This document shows, piece after piece, positions 41,362 to 50,828 of a stretch of DNA of 64,000 nucleotides. The stretch comes from Arthrobacter sp. ZGTC131 (GTDB lineage: Bacteria > Actinomycetota > Actinomycetes > Actinomycetales > Micrococcaceae): the NCBI RefSeq assembly GCF_002929275.1, contig NZ_PJIK01000004.1, forward strand, positions 62,001-126,000, read 5' to 3'. Every line of letters begins with the position of its first letter. The first letter of the stretch is position 1. Both the position numbers and the translations under genes were made by a program. The notes under the pieces are model-generated. The model did not search any database and had not been told where the DNA came from. It was given only the letters and a program-made list of their open reading frames with translations.

Positions 41362-42207
41362 CTATCCGCGGGCGCTCAGGAACTTTTCGAGCGCGGGGAG
41401 GTCGTCCGTGTTGATGTGGTCAACACCGGCGTTGTGCAGCTCGGTCCACATGGCGTCGCGTGCCGGGCCCGCCTGGTCCGGGGTGGCCCAGAAGCGGACG
41501 CGGTAACCGTTGGCGTGGGCGGTTTCCACGTAGGCGCGCAGCTTGGTCCGCTCGGCCTCCGGCATCGGGCCGACGCCCTGCCAGGTGAAGAGCTTGGTCC
41601 AGTTGTCGCTGACCAGCGGCATCAGCCCGGCCGGCATGCCGGAGGCGAGGTCGTCCGAGCGGCCGTCGTAGAAACCGTACCGCTTGGTCTGGGCCTTCAT
41701 GGTGGCCAGCGGGCGGTTGCCGCTGATGACGGCCGTGACCGGTCCGGTGGATACCTTGCCGTTGGCGAACCGGCTCATGATGGCCGGGTGTTCTGCCAGT
41801 TCCTTCTCCACTGCGGCGTACGTGGCCTCGCCTTCACTCTTGATGTCGATCAGCAGCTGCAGGCTACCGTCCCAGCCGGGGTAGACGCTGTGGCCCTCTT
41901 GGCGGACCAGCTCGTCCAGCGGGTCGAGGTACAGGCTCTCCAGGGTGACGCCGGCCTTGGCATCCACGAGGTCGTGGGCAACGCGGAGTTCACCGTCCAC
42001 CAGCCAGACGTCCGCCTCCACGCTGGTAAAGCCATGCTCCAGGGCGTCCAGCAACGGACGGCCATGCTCGTAGTCGTTGTGCGCGTGGGCTGCGGCGTGC
42101 GGCTGCCCCAGGACGACCTCGGTCGCCGGCGCCGCCGAGGACGGGGCGGCAATGCCGGCCAGGGCCGTGAGGGCAACGAGTGCGGTGACGGTGCTTTTGA
42201 TCAGCAC
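41362..42207 (-). CDS. secreted GDPD/PI-PLC-like phosphodiesterase
   Basis: A 281-residue exported protein with a Sec signal (LIKSTVTALVALTALAGIAA) and the N-terminal motif HAHNDYEHGRPLLDALEHG, then SVEADVWLV and LRVAHDL, the acid/His pattern of glycerophosphodiester phosphodiesterase/PI-PLC-superfamily barrels; the end has GVDHINTDDLPAL. It should hydrolyse phosphodiesters outside the membrane; the exact substrate is unknown. The GTG at 42207 has an ideal AAGGAG six bases upstream, so longer starts are rejected. Confidence 0.85.
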   Translation of the reverse strand: MLIKSTVTALVALTALAGIAAPSSAAPATEVVLGQPHAAAHAHNDYEHGRPLLDALEHGFTSVEADVWLVDGELRVAHDLVDAKAGVTLESLYLDPLDELVRQEGHSVYPGWDGSLQLLIDIKSEGEATYAAVEKELAEHPAIMSRFANGKVSTGPVTAVISGNRPLATMKAQTKRYGFYDGRSDDLASGMPAGLMPLVSDNWTKLFTWQGVGPMPEAERTKLRAYVETAHANGYRVRFWATPDQAGPARDAMWTELHNAGVDHINTDDLPALEKFLSARG

Positions 42208-42342
42208 AGGGTTCTCCTTCAGTGCGGGGATGGGTCGCCGCCCGCCTCCCTGATGGGAAGGCCCGACGGCGTGCCCCACCACACTGCCCCGCGCTTGCTA
42301 ACGCTGCCCCACCGGAGGCTGACGCCACGGTGAACGGCCATG

Positions 42343-42374
42343 GAAAAAGCCCCGGACCTGAGAGGTCCGGGGCT
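42343..42374 (-). terminator. strong intrinsic terminator
   Basis: AGCCCCGGACC (42348-42358) and GGTCCGGGGCT (42364-42374) form a perfect 11-bp stem with a 5-base loop, followed on the minus strand by TTTTT. It lies 15 bp after the stop of the small gene at 42390. Confidence 0.9.
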
Positions 42375-42389
42375 CGCGTGGGCCGCGTT

Positions 42390-42662
42390 TTAGCGCTCGA
42401 TGATGACGGTGAGGTCCACGTGGATATCGTCGTCGGCCACAAGGCGGTCCTGGAGGTAACGGGCAAGACTCGCGTCGGTGGCGGTGTGAACGCTTTCCGG
42501 GACCGCTCCGCGCAGCAGCGCCTGGGTGTTCGTGGACTTGACCACGTCCAGGGGCGCCCAACCACGGTGGCCGGAAGTGAGGCGTTCAATATCGGTGCGG
42601 AAGGAGCGCTTGTGGTCTTCGCGGACCGTAGCGCGCATGTTGAACGGGATAAAAGAGGGCAA
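42390..42662 (-). CDS. small hypothetical protein
   Basis: A 90-residue soluble protein of mixed charge (REDHKRSFRTDIERL, GHRGWAPLDVVKSTN, ADDDIHVDLTVIIER). The TTG start at 42662 has AAAGGA at good spacing; an ATG at 42638 has none. A classic intrinsic terminator follows. I do not recognise a family. Confidence 0.65.
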   Translation of the reverse strand: MPSFIPFNMRATVREDHKRSFRTDIERLTSGHRGWAPLDVVKSTNTQALLRGAVPESVHTATDASLARYLQDRLVADDDIHVDLTVIIER

Positions 42663-42759
42663 GAGGTCCTTTCACGAGGCAGCCGGTCGTTCGGCGCCCA
42701 GTTAGAACAAGGCCCTTGGGCTCCTCGGTATTCCGTTGAAGCAGGTAAGGAGTCCGACG

Positions 42760-43275
42760 TCACGCCGCGGACGAGATCTGCCGCTTGACCTGCTCGAGCT
42801 CATCTTTGAGCAGGTCGACGGTGGCACGGTATTTTTCGAACTCCGCCGTTCGGCGCCGAGCCACGGCGTAACTGATGCCGGCGGCGAGAATGGCAAGCGG
42901 GAACGCCACAAGCAGGGCCCAGCCGGACGCGGCAAGGAAGTCCAGCGCTACGGGAAGCGCCTGCTTGAATGCCAGGAACTCGTTCACCCCGCCCACCACT
43001 CCGTTCATAGCGGAGTCTAGGGGGCCCAGAAACTGCCCCACGATAGGCGTTCCGGAAAGTGATGGGGCGCTCAGCGGCGGTTCTCCCCCTGCAGACCAGC
43101 GCGAATCACGGAAATGGTTCAGGACGTAGATCCCGGCACCCGCGTTGAGGGCCGCGAAGAGCAGGACTGAACCAAGCGCAGTCCAATGAAGTCTTCGCGG
43201 CCGCCAGACGCCGGCCACAAGCGCGAAGACGGTGGCCGCAACCCAGGTAAAGATGCGGAGGTCGTCGCGGCTCAT
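42760..43275 (-). CDS. membrane protein with C-terminal coiled coil
   Basis: A 171-residue protein with TM segments near residues 8-27 (IFTWVAATVFALVAGVW), 33-52 (ALGSVLLFAALNAGAGIYVL) and 116-142 (ASGWALLVAFPLAILAAGIS), ending in a charged helix (FEKYRATVDLLKDELEQVKR) likely to coil. The ATG at 43275 was chosen, since the protein then starts just before TM1; upstream GTG/TTG starts to 43341 are possible. Function unknown. Confidence 0.65.
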   Translation of the reverse strand: MSRDDLRIFTWVAATVFALVAGVWRPRRLHWTALGSVLLFAALNAGAGIYVLNHFRDSRWSAGGEPPLSAPSLSGTPIVGQFLGPLDSAMNGVVGGVNEFLAFKQALPVALDFLAASGWALLVAFPLAILAAGISYAVARRRTAEFEKYRATVDLLKDELEQVKRQISSAA

Positions 43276-43434
43276 GCCGCCCAGTAGATCCAAGGAATTC
43301 CCCGCCCTCACAGTTGGAATCAATGCTTGTTCCGGTCCCAAGCGAGCCTATCCCAGTCCCCGGCGCATGACGCCGGCAGCTCCTGGCGCAGGCTGCTGAA
43401 GTCGGCATGTGTCAAGGAGTGAGCGAATCCACGC

Positions 43435-43509
43435 GAGAGAGCGTCAGGAAAAACCCGACCGCAAGTGAGAGAGCGTCAGGAAAGAAGCGACCGCAAGTGA
43501 GAGAGCGTC
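43435..43509. repeat. three exact 32-bp-period modules
   Basis: GAGAGAGCGTC begins at 43435, 43467 and 43499, exact 32-bp steps; between them lie AGGAAA...CGACCGCAAGT segments. On the minus strand a unit reads GACGCTCTCTCACTTGCGGT followed by 12 bases. The array ends 8 bp before the stop codon of the APC permease gene. It is the most regular example of the family in the window. Confidence 0.9.
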
Positions 43510-43517
43510 CGGGCGGG

Positions 43518-45500
43518 TCAGCCCACGTGGATGCCAGGCCGGCGTTCGGGGTCAGGCTCGTTCTCGCGGATGATCTCGCGGACCACCGGCGCCGTGTCCC
43601 CGCGGCCCAGCAGCAGGTAACGCATCAGGTGCGCCAGCGGATTGCCCTCAGCCCACTCAAAGTACGCGTGCGGCCGGACTCCGGTGGCATCGCGCAGGGC
43701 CAGGAGGATCGCGGCGATGGCGTTGGGCGCCGCCGGGCTGTCCGCGCGCAGCACCCGGTGCCCGTCCACCTCCACGCCCCGGACCTCCAGCACCTCGCTG
43801 AACCCGGAGGGGTCCGTGATATCGATCTCCAGGAATATGACGTCGGCAGTGCCGGGCACGGGGTTGTTTTCCCGCTGCACGGCCTCCTTGTCCATGTACT
43901 CGGCGGCGTCGCGGGCCTGGGGGCGGTTGGCGATGAGGTTTATCCGCCCGTCGAACTCAAGCGTGTCGGTGATGAACCGGCGGGCGGTCTCGTCGAACTC
44001 GATCTTGTCCACGCGCAGTTCGGTGGTCCGGCTCACCCGGGAGACCAGCGAGACAACCACGATGCCCAGGATGAAGAACCCGGAGATGGCCAGTCCGTCC
44101 GGCTTTTCGATCACGTTGGCGGCCAGCGCGTACAGCAGGATCAGGGTCAGGACGGAGAAGCCGACGGCGGCCCTGCTCCTCTTGCTCCGGGCGGCGGAAA
44201 TGCTCACGGCCAGGGCGCCGGAGACCATCACGGCCAGGATGCCGGTGGCATAGGCGCCGGCCTGGGCGTTGACGTCGGCGTTGAAGCCGATGGTGATCAG
44301 GATGCTGATGGCCGTGTAGACCAGGACCACCGGCCGCACCGCCCGGGACCAGTCCGGGGCCATCCCGTAGGACGGGAGGTAGCGCGGAACGATGTTAATA
44401 AGCCCGGCCATGGCGGAGGCGCCGGCGAACCAGAGGATCAGGATGCTGCTGACGTCATAGACGGAGCCGAAGCCGTTGCCCAGGCGTTCATGGGCCAGGT
44501 AGGCCAGGGCGCGGCCGTTGGCCTCGCCGCCCTCCTGGAATGCCTCGGCCGGGATCAGCACCGTGGTCACAAAGCTGCTGCCGAGCAGGTATACGCTCAT
44601 GATCACGGCAGCCGTGGTCAGGAGCTTGCGCGTGTTCCTGATCTTCGAGGCCAGCCGCTCCGCGGGAGTGGCACCCTTGACTGCCACGAGCGGCATCATG
44701 CTGACGCCCGTTTCGAAGCCGGAGAGCCCCAGCACCAGCAGGGGGAACGCCAGCAGGGCGGGGCCGGCGATGCTGCCGAAGCCGCCGCCGGAAGCGGTGA
44801 GCGCATCGGTCCAGGCGGCCATGGCACCCGGCTGGGTGACGGCGTCGAAAATTCCGGCGCCGATAATGACGGCATTCAGCAGCAGGAAGACGGCCACCAG
44901 GGGGATGGCGACGGCCACCGCCTCGGAGAAGCCGAGCAGGAACACGCCGCCCAGGATCAGGAGCAGCACCACGGTGATGAGGACTGCCTGTCCCTCCAGG
45001 AAGGGCGGCAGGTAGGGGTTCTCCAGCATGTGGACCGTGGCGTCCGCGGCGGACAGGGTGATGGTGATGATCCAGGACGTGGCCACGAACCCCAGCAGGA
45101 TCAGGACGAAGACCTTGCCCTTCCAGAATGACAGCAGGTTCTCCAGCATCGCCACGGAGCCCTGCCCGTGCGGGCTTTCATGGGCCACCCGCCGGTACAT
45201 GGGCAGCATGCCCAGCAGCGTCAGGGCCACGATCAGCAGGGTGGCCAGCGGTGACAGTGCCCCGGCGGCCAGCGCGGCGATGCCGGGAAGGTAGGACAGC
45301 GTCGAGAAATAGTCCACGCCGGTCAGGCACATCACCTTCCACCAGGGCTGCTCGTGCGCCCCGGCCTCGGCCACTTCCGGCCCCGTCGGCTGGTGCACCT
45401 TGTGCTCCAGCAGCCACCGCGTCAGGGGGCTGCCGGGGCCGGCCTCCCGCTCCGGATTGGGAACGCTGGCAGGAACGGAATACTGGGTTGGTGCGGTCAT
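43518..45500 (-). CDS. APC-superfamily permease with cytoplasmic C-terminal domain
   Basis: A 660-residue transporter: about 12 TM segments (residues 55-500; [46 protein letters not shown]) and a soluble C-terminal domain of about 150 residues ([20 protein letters not shown]). Size and layout resemble KimA-like potassium importers of the APC superfamily, and divergent TrkH/TrkA genes lie next to it, so potassium is a reasonable but unproven substrate; an amino acid is the alternative. Confidence 0.8.
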   Translation of the reverse strand: MTAPTQYSVPASVPNPEREAGPGSPLTRWLLEHKVHQPTGPEVAEAGAHEQPWWKVMCLTGVDYFSTLSYLPGIAALAAGALSPLATLLIVALTLLGMLPMYRRVAHESPHGQGSVAMLENLLSFWKGKVFVLILLGFVATSWIITITLSAADATVHMLENPYLPPFLEGQAVLITVVLLLILGGVFLLGFSEAVAVAIPLVAVFLLLNAVIIGAGIFDAVTQPGAMAAWTDALTASGGGFGSIAGPALLAFPLLVLGLSGFETGVSMMPLVAVKGATPAERLASKIRNTRKLLTTAAVIMSVYLLGSSFVTTVLIPAEAFQEGGEANGRALAYLAHERLGNGFGSVYDVSSILILWFAGASAMAGLINIVPRYLPSYGMAPDWSRAVRPVVLVYTAISILITIGFNADVNAQAGAYATGILAVMVSGALAVSISAARSKRSRAAVGFSVLTLILLYALAANVIEKPDGLAISGFFILGIVVVSLVSRVSRTTELRVDKIEFDETARRFITDTLEFDGRINLIANRPQARDAAEYMDKEAVQRENNPVPGTADVIFLEIDITDPSGFSEVLEVRGVEVDGHRVLRADSPAAPNAIAAILLALRDATGVRPHAYFEWAEGNPLAHLMRYLLLGRGDTAPVVREIIRENEPDPERRPGIHVG

Positions 45501-45561
45501 GAAGAGTCTTTCTGGGGTTCCGGTTGCGTCGGTTCAGGCTGGGAGCGGGCGACGGCGGGGG

Positions 45562-45654
45562 CTACTTGGTTGCCCTAATGAACCGGTAGATCATGTAGCC
45601 GGTCACGGCGCAGCCCAGAATTAGCAGGAGCAAGGGGGCGTAATCAGCGAACAT
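45562..45654 (-). CDS. 30-residue single-TM membrane protein
   Basis: A 30-residue protein: short acidic start (MFADYAP), one hydrophobic helix (LLLLILGCAVTGYMIYRF) and a basic end (IRATK). Size and topology resemble KdpF-like small subunits of potassium transporters, though the sequence is not clearly KdpF. It lies 61 bp upstream of the APC permease on the same strand and is probably cotranscribed. The ribosome site is weak. Confidence 0.55.
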   Translation of the reverse strand: MFADYAPLLLLILGCAVTGYMIYRFIRATK

Positions 45655-45774
45655 GGCCGGTCGCCGCTTTCGCGCTTGTGGTGGCCACGGGGCCCTTCGA
45701 TTCGAGTGGAAACTTTGCTGATGACCACGGGAGCGTAGCACCGGCCACATCCCGCATCGGGCCGGAACCCGGGA

Positions 45775-45792
45775 TCTTAACGCTTTCTTAAC
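45775..45792. promoter_or_regulatory. 11-bp-spaced direct repeat between divergent potassium genes
   Basis: TCTTAAC (45775-45781), GCTT, TCTTAAC (45786-45792): two exact 7-mers at 11-bp spacing, the arrangement recognised by OmpR/KdpE-family dimers. It lies 54 bp upstream of the TrkH start and 120 bp from the small membrane-protein gene, suited to shared control of both units. Confidence 0.5.
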
Positions 45793-45845
45793 GGCCACCT
45801 CGTTCCGGCCATCCGCGGTGGATTCGCGGTGGTAGCGTGACGCTT

Positions 45846-47276
45846 ATGCGCGACGTCCCGGGTGCCCAAAAGCGGCAAGACGCCTCCGGCGGAGTCCGCC
45901 ACGGCCACTGGCATCGCGCGTCGAAGGCGTTTCCGGTCATCCTGAACGTGCTGTCGCCCCAGCACCCTGCCCAGGTGATCGTGCTGGGCTTCGCCGCGGC
46001 GGTTGCCGTGGGAACCCTGCTGCTGATGCTGCCCGTTTCGCGGAACGGGCCGGAGGGCGCCCCCTTCTTGGACGCCCTGTTCACCGCCACCTCATCGGTG
46101 TGTGTGACCGGCCTGATCACCGTTGATACGCCGGTGTACTGGAGCGGCTTCGGCAAGGTGGTCATTCTGGCCCTGATCCAGGTGGGCGGGTTCGGCGTAA
46201 TGTCCTTCGGAACCCTGCTCGGCGTGCTGATGGCCCGCAGGCTGGGCCTCCGCTCGCGCCTCTCGGCGGCCGCCGAGACCAAAAGCACCGGCTTCGGCGA
46301 CGTTCGCAGGGTCCTTCTGGGCGTGCTCGCCATCAGCCTGACCGTCGAGGTCATCCTCGCCGGGATCCTCGCCGCGCGGTTCGTGGCCGGGTACGGGTAC
46401 GCGCCCGGCCGTGCGCTCTGGCACGGCGTGTTCCACTCGGTGTCCTCATTCAATAACGCCGGCTTCGCCCTGTACACAGACAGCCTGATCGGGTTCGCCG
46501 GCGACCCCTGGATCTGCCTGCCCATCGCCGCGGCGGTGATCATCGGCGGCCTCGGTTTCCCGGTGCTGTTCGAACTCGGCCGGCAGTACCGCAAGCCCAT
46601 CCACTGGAGCATGAACACCAAGCTGGTCCTGGTGGGCACCGCCGTGCTCCTTGCCGGCGGCACCGTCTTCCTCACCGCCGTCGAATGGTCCAACCCCGCA
46701 ACGCTGGGAGGCCTCAGGCCCGGCGAGCGCGTCCTGGCCGGCTTCTTCCAGTCAGTCATCACGCGCACGGCGGGATTCAACAGCATCGACATCGGGCAGA
46801 TGTACCCCGTGTCCTGGATGGGTATGGACATCCTGATGCTCATCGGCGGCGGTCCTGCCGGAACCGCGGGCGGCCTGAAAATCACCACGTTCGGCGTGCT
46901 GTTCTTCATCCTGGCCACGGAGCTCCAGGGCGGGACGGCCGTGAACATCTTCGGCAAGCGCCTCTCACGGGCCGTGCACCGGCAGGCCATCACCGTGGTT
47001 CTGCTGGCCATCGCCCTGGTGGTGGGCTCCACCATGTTCCTCATGATGATCACGGACTTCGGGCAGGAACGGATCCTGTTCGAGGTCGTTTCCGCGTTTG
47101 CCACGGTGGGACTCTCCACCGGGATCACCGCGGCCATGCCGCCGGCCGGCCAGGTGGTGCTGATCCTGCTCATGTTCATCGGACGCCTCGGCCCGGTCAC
47201 CCTGGGCGCCGCCCTCGCACTGCGGGAACGCCCGCCGCTCTACGAATACCCGAAGGAAAGGCCCCTCATTGGCTAA
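45846..47276 (+). CDS. TrkH/KtrB potassium uptake channel subunit
   Basis: A 476-residue membrane protein with the four-loop repeat of Trk/Ktr channels; filter-like segments include ATSSVCVTGLITVD, VSSFNNAGFALYTDS, ITRTAGFNSIDIGQMYP and SAFATVGLSTGITA. It mediates potassium uptake together with the NAD/ATP-binding gating subunit encoded next. Start is ATG 45846; a GTG at 45837 is possible. The stop overlaps the TTG of the next gene by 8 bp. Confidence 0.92.
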   Translation: MRDVPGAQKRQDASGGVRHGHWHRASKAFPVILNVLSPQHPAQVIVLGFAAAVAVGTLLLMLPVSRNGPEGAPFLDALFTATSSVCVTGLITVDTPVYWSGFGKVVILALIQVGGFGVMSFGTLLGVLMARRLGLRSRLSAAAETKSTGFGDVRRVLLGVLAISLTVEVILAGILAARFVAGYGYAPGRALWHGVFHSVSSFNNAGFALYTDSLIGFAGDPWICLPIAAAVIIGGLGFPVLFELGRQYRKPIHWSMNTKLVLVGTAVLLAGGTVFLTAVEWSNPATLGGLRPGERVLAGFFQSVITRTAGFNSIDIGQMYPVSWMGMDILMLIGGGPAGTAGGLKITTFGVLFFILATELQGGTAVNIFGKRLSRAVHRQAITVVLLAIALVVGSTMFLMMITDFGQERILFEVVSAFATVGLSTGITAAMPPAGQVVLILLMFIGRLGPVTLGAALALRERPPLYEYPKERPLIG

Positions 47277-47961
47277 GAACATTTTCTCCCGCCCGGCCGG
47301 CAGCGCGGCGCAGGCGGACTCCGTCGTCGTGATCGGGCTGGGCCGCTTCGGCGGCGCGCTGGCACTCGAGCTGGAGGCGCAGGGCACCGAAGTCCTCGGG
47401 ATCGACGCGAGCGAAGAGATCGTCCAGTCCTACAACGGCCGCCTGACCCACGTGGTCCGGGCGGACTCCACCAAGGAAGAGGTGCTGCGCCAGCTCTCGG
47501 TGCACGAGTTCGACCGGGCCGTGGTGGGCATCGGCACGGACATCGAGGCCAGCATCCTCACCACGTCCCGACTCCTCACCTTCAAAAAACCCCAGATCTG
47601 GGCCAAGGCCATCAGCGAACCGCATGCCGAGATCCTGGCGCAGCTCGGCGTGGACCACGTGATCCGGCCCGAGCACGACATGGGCAAACGCGTGGCCCAC
47701 CTGGTCCGGGGCTCCCTGCTCGACTACGTGGAGTTCGAGGACGACTTCGTGATGATCCGCACCAGCCCGCCGAGGGAAGCCCAGGACCGCCCGCTCGGCG
47801 TGCTGGGGCTCCGGGACAAGTACGGGATCACCATCGTGGCCGTCAAACGCCCCGGCGGGATCTGGGGCCACACCACGGCCCAGACCGTCCTCTACGAGGA
47901 GGACCAGATCATTGTCCAGGGCAGCAAAACCCAGGCAGAGAGATTCAGCAACCTCACCTGA
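47269..47961 (+). CDS. TrkA/KtrA potassium channel gating subunit
   Basis: A 230-residue cytosolic RCK protein. RCK_N has the Rossmann motif VVVIGLGRFGGALALELEAQ with the acid in LGIDASEE; RCK_C covers about residues 140-225. TTG start within the end of the trkH-type gene indicates coupled translation. It ends 6 bp from the convergent FWI-DSRTG gene. Confidence 0.93.
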   Translation: MAKNIFSRPAGSAAQADSVVVIGLGRFGGALALELEAQGTEVLGIDASEEIVQSYNGRLTHVVRADSTKEEVLRQLSVHEFDRAVVGIGTDIEASILTTSRLLTFKKPQIWAKAISEPHAEILAQLGVDHVIRPEHDMGKRVAHLVRGSLLDYVEFEDDFVMIRTSPPREAQDRPLGVLGLRDKYGITIVAVKRPGGIWGHTTAQTVLYEEDQIIVQGSKTQAERFSNLT

Positions 47962-47967
47962 CGGGCG

Positions 47968-48381
47968 TCACCCCGCCTCTATGAAGGCGACCTGCCGCAG
48001 GCTGGCGGGAGGCTTCGGTTTCACGGAAACGGCAGGCTTCCGTTCTGCGACGGCGGCCGCTGGCTTCCGATTCCCGACGGCGGACGCCGGCTCCCGCTTC
48101 CGCGTGGCGGCCGGCAACAGCTTCCCGACGGCGGCCTCTTTCGTCATCGCGACGGCGGCGGCTGGCTTTCCCACCGGTACGCGCTTGATGCTGAGCTGCT
48201 CAAGATCCAGCAGCCGGCGTGCACCGGTCCGGGAATCGATGATCCAGAACAGGTCGATCTCCTCTAACGTGCTGCTCACGGTCCCCCGGTGTACCAGGCG
48301 GTCCCGGTGCCAGGCCTCGATCACTTCCCCCGCCGAGAGCTCCGCGCACGAATGCACCTCAAGGTCCTCATCTGCAGCCAT
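47968..48381 (-). CDS. FWI-DSRTG family protein with basic repeat tail
   Basis: A 137-residue protein. Residues 1-65 parallel the 72-residue protein at 30324-30542 (CAELSAGEVIEAW, IDLFWIIDSRTGARRLLD, KRVPVGK). Residues 70-137 are a low-complexity tail of RKPAAAV/KREPASAV-type repeats rich in Lys, Pro and Ala, suggestive of nucleic-acid or surface binding. AAGGGG precedes the ATG. Function unknown; the tail is absent from the other copy. Confidence 0.7.
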   Translation of the reverse strand: MAADEDLEVHSCAELSAGEVIEAWHRDRLVHRGTVSSTLEEIDLFWIIDSRTGARRLLDLEQLSIKRVPVGKPAAAVAMTKEAAVGKLLPAATRKREPASAVGNRKPAAAVAERKPAVSVKPKPPASLRQVAFIEAG

Positions 48382-48725
48382 TGTTGTGTCCCCTTCCACG
48401 GTCCGGCTCAATACAGCCAGCCTGCCGCATGAAGTTTTCTACAGGGTTTCGAGAAAGTGCTCCTTGTGTGTCTGCGCTGTTTCCGGACGGGGCGCAATAC
48501 CGCACCACCTAGGAACCGCCAACCGCCGAACAATAACACCGCCGGATATTATCTAGGGCCTTTCCCGGAAAACTGCGCTTAACTTTATCTAATCTTGCGG
48601 CATTCTCAGGAAAACAACTTCTCATTTCGGAATGTTTATGAAGAGTTCAGTTTATTGTCCGTGAATTTGCACTCGGACAGGGAACTTGTGCGTCCCGGAT
48701 CGAGGTCGCCCGGAATTCCCCTGAG
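48382..48725. other. 344-bp AT-richer intergenic region
   Basis: This gap separates the start of the FWI-DSRTG gene from the 3' end of the ligase gene. From about 48520 to 48670 it is notably AT-rich for this genome (TTAACTTTATCTAATC, TTTATGAAGAGTTCAGTTTA). It probably holds the promoter of the FWI-DSRTG gene. No reading frame with coding character was seen. Confidence 0.4.
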
Positions 48726-50600
48726 CTAGCCTCCTGACAACTTGTCTGCGCGCTGCCTCGCGGCCTGGGCGGCTTCGGCATTGCCCAATCGCTGATGGAT
48801 GTTCGACAGGATGCGCCAGGGCGTTTCCAGGCCAGGATCCAGGGCTGCCGCACGCTCCAGGTCCGCGATCCCCCCGGCGGCCTGCCCCAGACCGAACTGT
48901 GCCACGCCCCGGTGAACATAGAGCCCGGTGGAGTACGGCGCCTCCCTGACCAGCCCGTCCAGCAGTTTTTTGGCCGCGCCCGGATCCCCGCTGTAGAGGT
49001 AACCGATGGCGAGCGCCGTCCCCGCCTCCTGCGAGCGCGGCGAACGTTCGCGCGCGAGGCTCCCCCACTCAATGGCATGCTGCGCCGCCTGCTGGTCCCC
49101 CGCCGTCGCCGGGCCGGCAAACGCCTGGGCCGCTAGAAGTGCGGTGTCGCCGTCCCACGGCCTGAGCTGGCGCGCCTGCTGGAAGGACCGCTCCGCCGAG
49201 GCAATCTCGCCCGATTCCAGGGCCCTGACCCCGGCGCCCATCGGCCATTCCGCCGTTGCTGCGGGCACGGTGATTGCGAGGCCCGCGGCGGCCAGGACCA
49301 GGCCCGCTGCCCGCGGGGCAGCCGAGCGGAGCTTGCCCGCAGCCGACGTGGCCGTCATGCCGGCGCGGGAACCCGGCAGGACCGCGCCGTCACGGCCCAC
49401 CAGTCCCCCGCAGAGGAATGCCACCAGGGCCGTGGTGCCGATGGACGTGAAATGGGTGAGCAGGGCGATTCCGTACGCGGCCACCGTCACCAGCACCACC
49501 GCAAGGTAGCGCCGTTCGTCGGAACTCTCCGCACCCCGGATCCGCCGAATCACTGCCAACAACGCCACCGCAGCAAGCGCCAGAACGAGCAACAGCAGCG
49601 GAACGCCGCCTGCCGAGAGTGCCTGCAGCGGCCAGCTGTGGGGCGAATCGGCGGCGAAACTGTCGCCCACGGATCGGGCCCACTCCTCGTTCAGATACGC
49701 CGGCAGCGCATCAACGAAGCCGCTCGGGCCGACGCCGAAGACCGGATCGGCGTCGATCAGGCGGAGGCTCCGGTCCCATAGCAGCCATCGCCCGTCCACG
49801 GTCCCGGCGGAAAGCAGCCGGTCGCGGGCGGCCGGCACCAGCAGGACTCCCGCGGCAACGCCCGCCGCAGCCAGCAATGCGCCCGCCACGATTTTGAGGC
49901 GGGTCCAGGACCGGCTCCTCATCCACATGAAGGAAGCAAACAATGCCACGATCAGCAGCCCGGCCAGCGCCGCCCGGGAGCCGGAAAGGATCGCCACCGC
50001 GGCAGCGGCGATCAGGCCGGCCCGGTGCAGCCACACCTGCCACCCACGCTCCGGGCTACCGCCGGCGGACAGCACACCTGCGATGACAAAGCCGATGAGG
50101 CCCTGGTCCGTGGCGTTGCCCAGCGTCGCCCCTGGCCGCACGTCGGTGGCGCCACCCAGCGGCCGCAACCCCGTGCCTTCGAGGAGGGAAACCACGAACA
50201 GGACCACGGCAGCCGCGGCCAGCGCCAGGCGCAGAATCCGCCAGCGCGGGCCGGAAGAATCCCCGCCCAGCACCTTCGCGCCCACCGGAAATACGGCCAC
50301 ATACACGCCCAGCGTCAGAAGGCCCTCGTAGCGCGGCCAGCGTCCGGCCATGCTGGCCAGCGGAGTATCAGACAAGAACATGGCGACGGCGATCCACACC
50401 AAGCAGGCGGCGGTCGCCGTCTGCACCAGAAGAGGAATCCGTGCCTTCAGCGGAGACAGCAGGCCGGCGAGGACAGCAAGTATCACCACCGCGAGTTTGA
50501 TCCAGACGAACCTGAACAGGCCTCCGGGTTGAAAGACCAGGATTGACCCTGCCATCAGGATGATGCAGAGCGCGGGCAGCCGGGTAATCGCTTGCTTCAT
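48726..50600 (-). CDS. O-antigen-ligase-like membrane protein with C-terminal TPRs
   Basis: A 624-residue protein: about ten TM segments with a Wzy_C-type core (SGSRAALAGLLIVALFASFM, GVGPSGFVDALPAYLNEEWA, DSPHSWPLQALSAGGVPLLL) followed by TPR-like repeats in the last 180 residues (ESGEIASAERSFQQARQLRP, LERAAALDPGLETPWRILSN). Such proteins ligate or polymerise glycans or attach glycans to proteins. The ATG at 50600 is preferred to a GTG at 50621. It is divergent from the large secreted repeat protein, a possible glycosylation target (inference). Confidence 0.82.
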   Translation of the reverse strand: MKQAITRLPALCIILMAGSILVFQPGGLFRFVWIKLAVVILAVLAGLLSPLKARIPLLVQTATAACLVWIAVAMFLSDTPLASMAGRWPRYEGLLTLGVYVAVFPVGAKVLGGDSSGPRWRILRLALAAAAVVLFVVSLLEGTGLRPLGGATDVRPGATLGNATDQGLIGFVIAGVLSAGGSPERGWQVWLHRAGLIAAAAVAILSGSRAALAGLLIVALFASFMWMRSRSWTRLKIVAGALLAAAGVAAGVLLVPAARDRLLSAGTVDGRWLLWDRSLRLIDADPVFGVGPSGFVDALPAYLNEEWARSVGDSFAADSPHSWPLQALSAGGVPLLLLVLALAAVALLAVIRRIRGAESSDERRYLAVVLVTVAAYGIALLTHFTSIGTTALVAFLCGGLVGRDGAVLPGSRAGMTATSAAGKLRSAAPRAAGLVLAAAGLAITVPAATAEWPMGAGVRALESGEIASAERSFQQARQLRPWDGDTALLAAQAFAGPATAGDQQAAQHAIEWGSLARERSPRSQEAGTALAIGYLYSGDPGAAKKLLDGLVREAPYSTGLYVHRGVAQFGLGQAAGGIADLERAAALDPGLETPWRILSNIHQRLGNAEAAQAARQRADKLSGG

Positions 50601-50828
50601 GCGGGGCTGGTGACCTTTCACCCAAAGTTACTTCACTATGGCCATGGCGCTTAGGCACGCTGCTATTTTGACAGACACCCGCTACCGGTTACTAACTCAA
50701 TTGGACATACAGCGGAAATAATGAAAATCCCGGCATTGAATTCGGATTTAAACAGTTACACTGAGGCGTTCTTTGACAATCAAAAAAATGATGCGGCCCA
50801 GCCGCTGCATGACCCATGGGGGGTAAAA

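Noticed and set aside
42222-42788. 188-codon plus-strand frame over the 42.4-42.7 kb region
   Set aside because: It runs through an intrinsic terminator and is antisense to a small gene with a good ribosome site.
43407-45131. 574-codon open frame antisense to the APC permease
   Set aside because: Gly/Asp/His/Arg-rich antisense translation of a GC-rich membrane protein gene, with no domain signature.
45655-45836. c-di-AMP riboswitch between the potassium genes
   Set aside because: No ydaO-type conserved elements were seen; only an 11-bp-spaced direct repeat.
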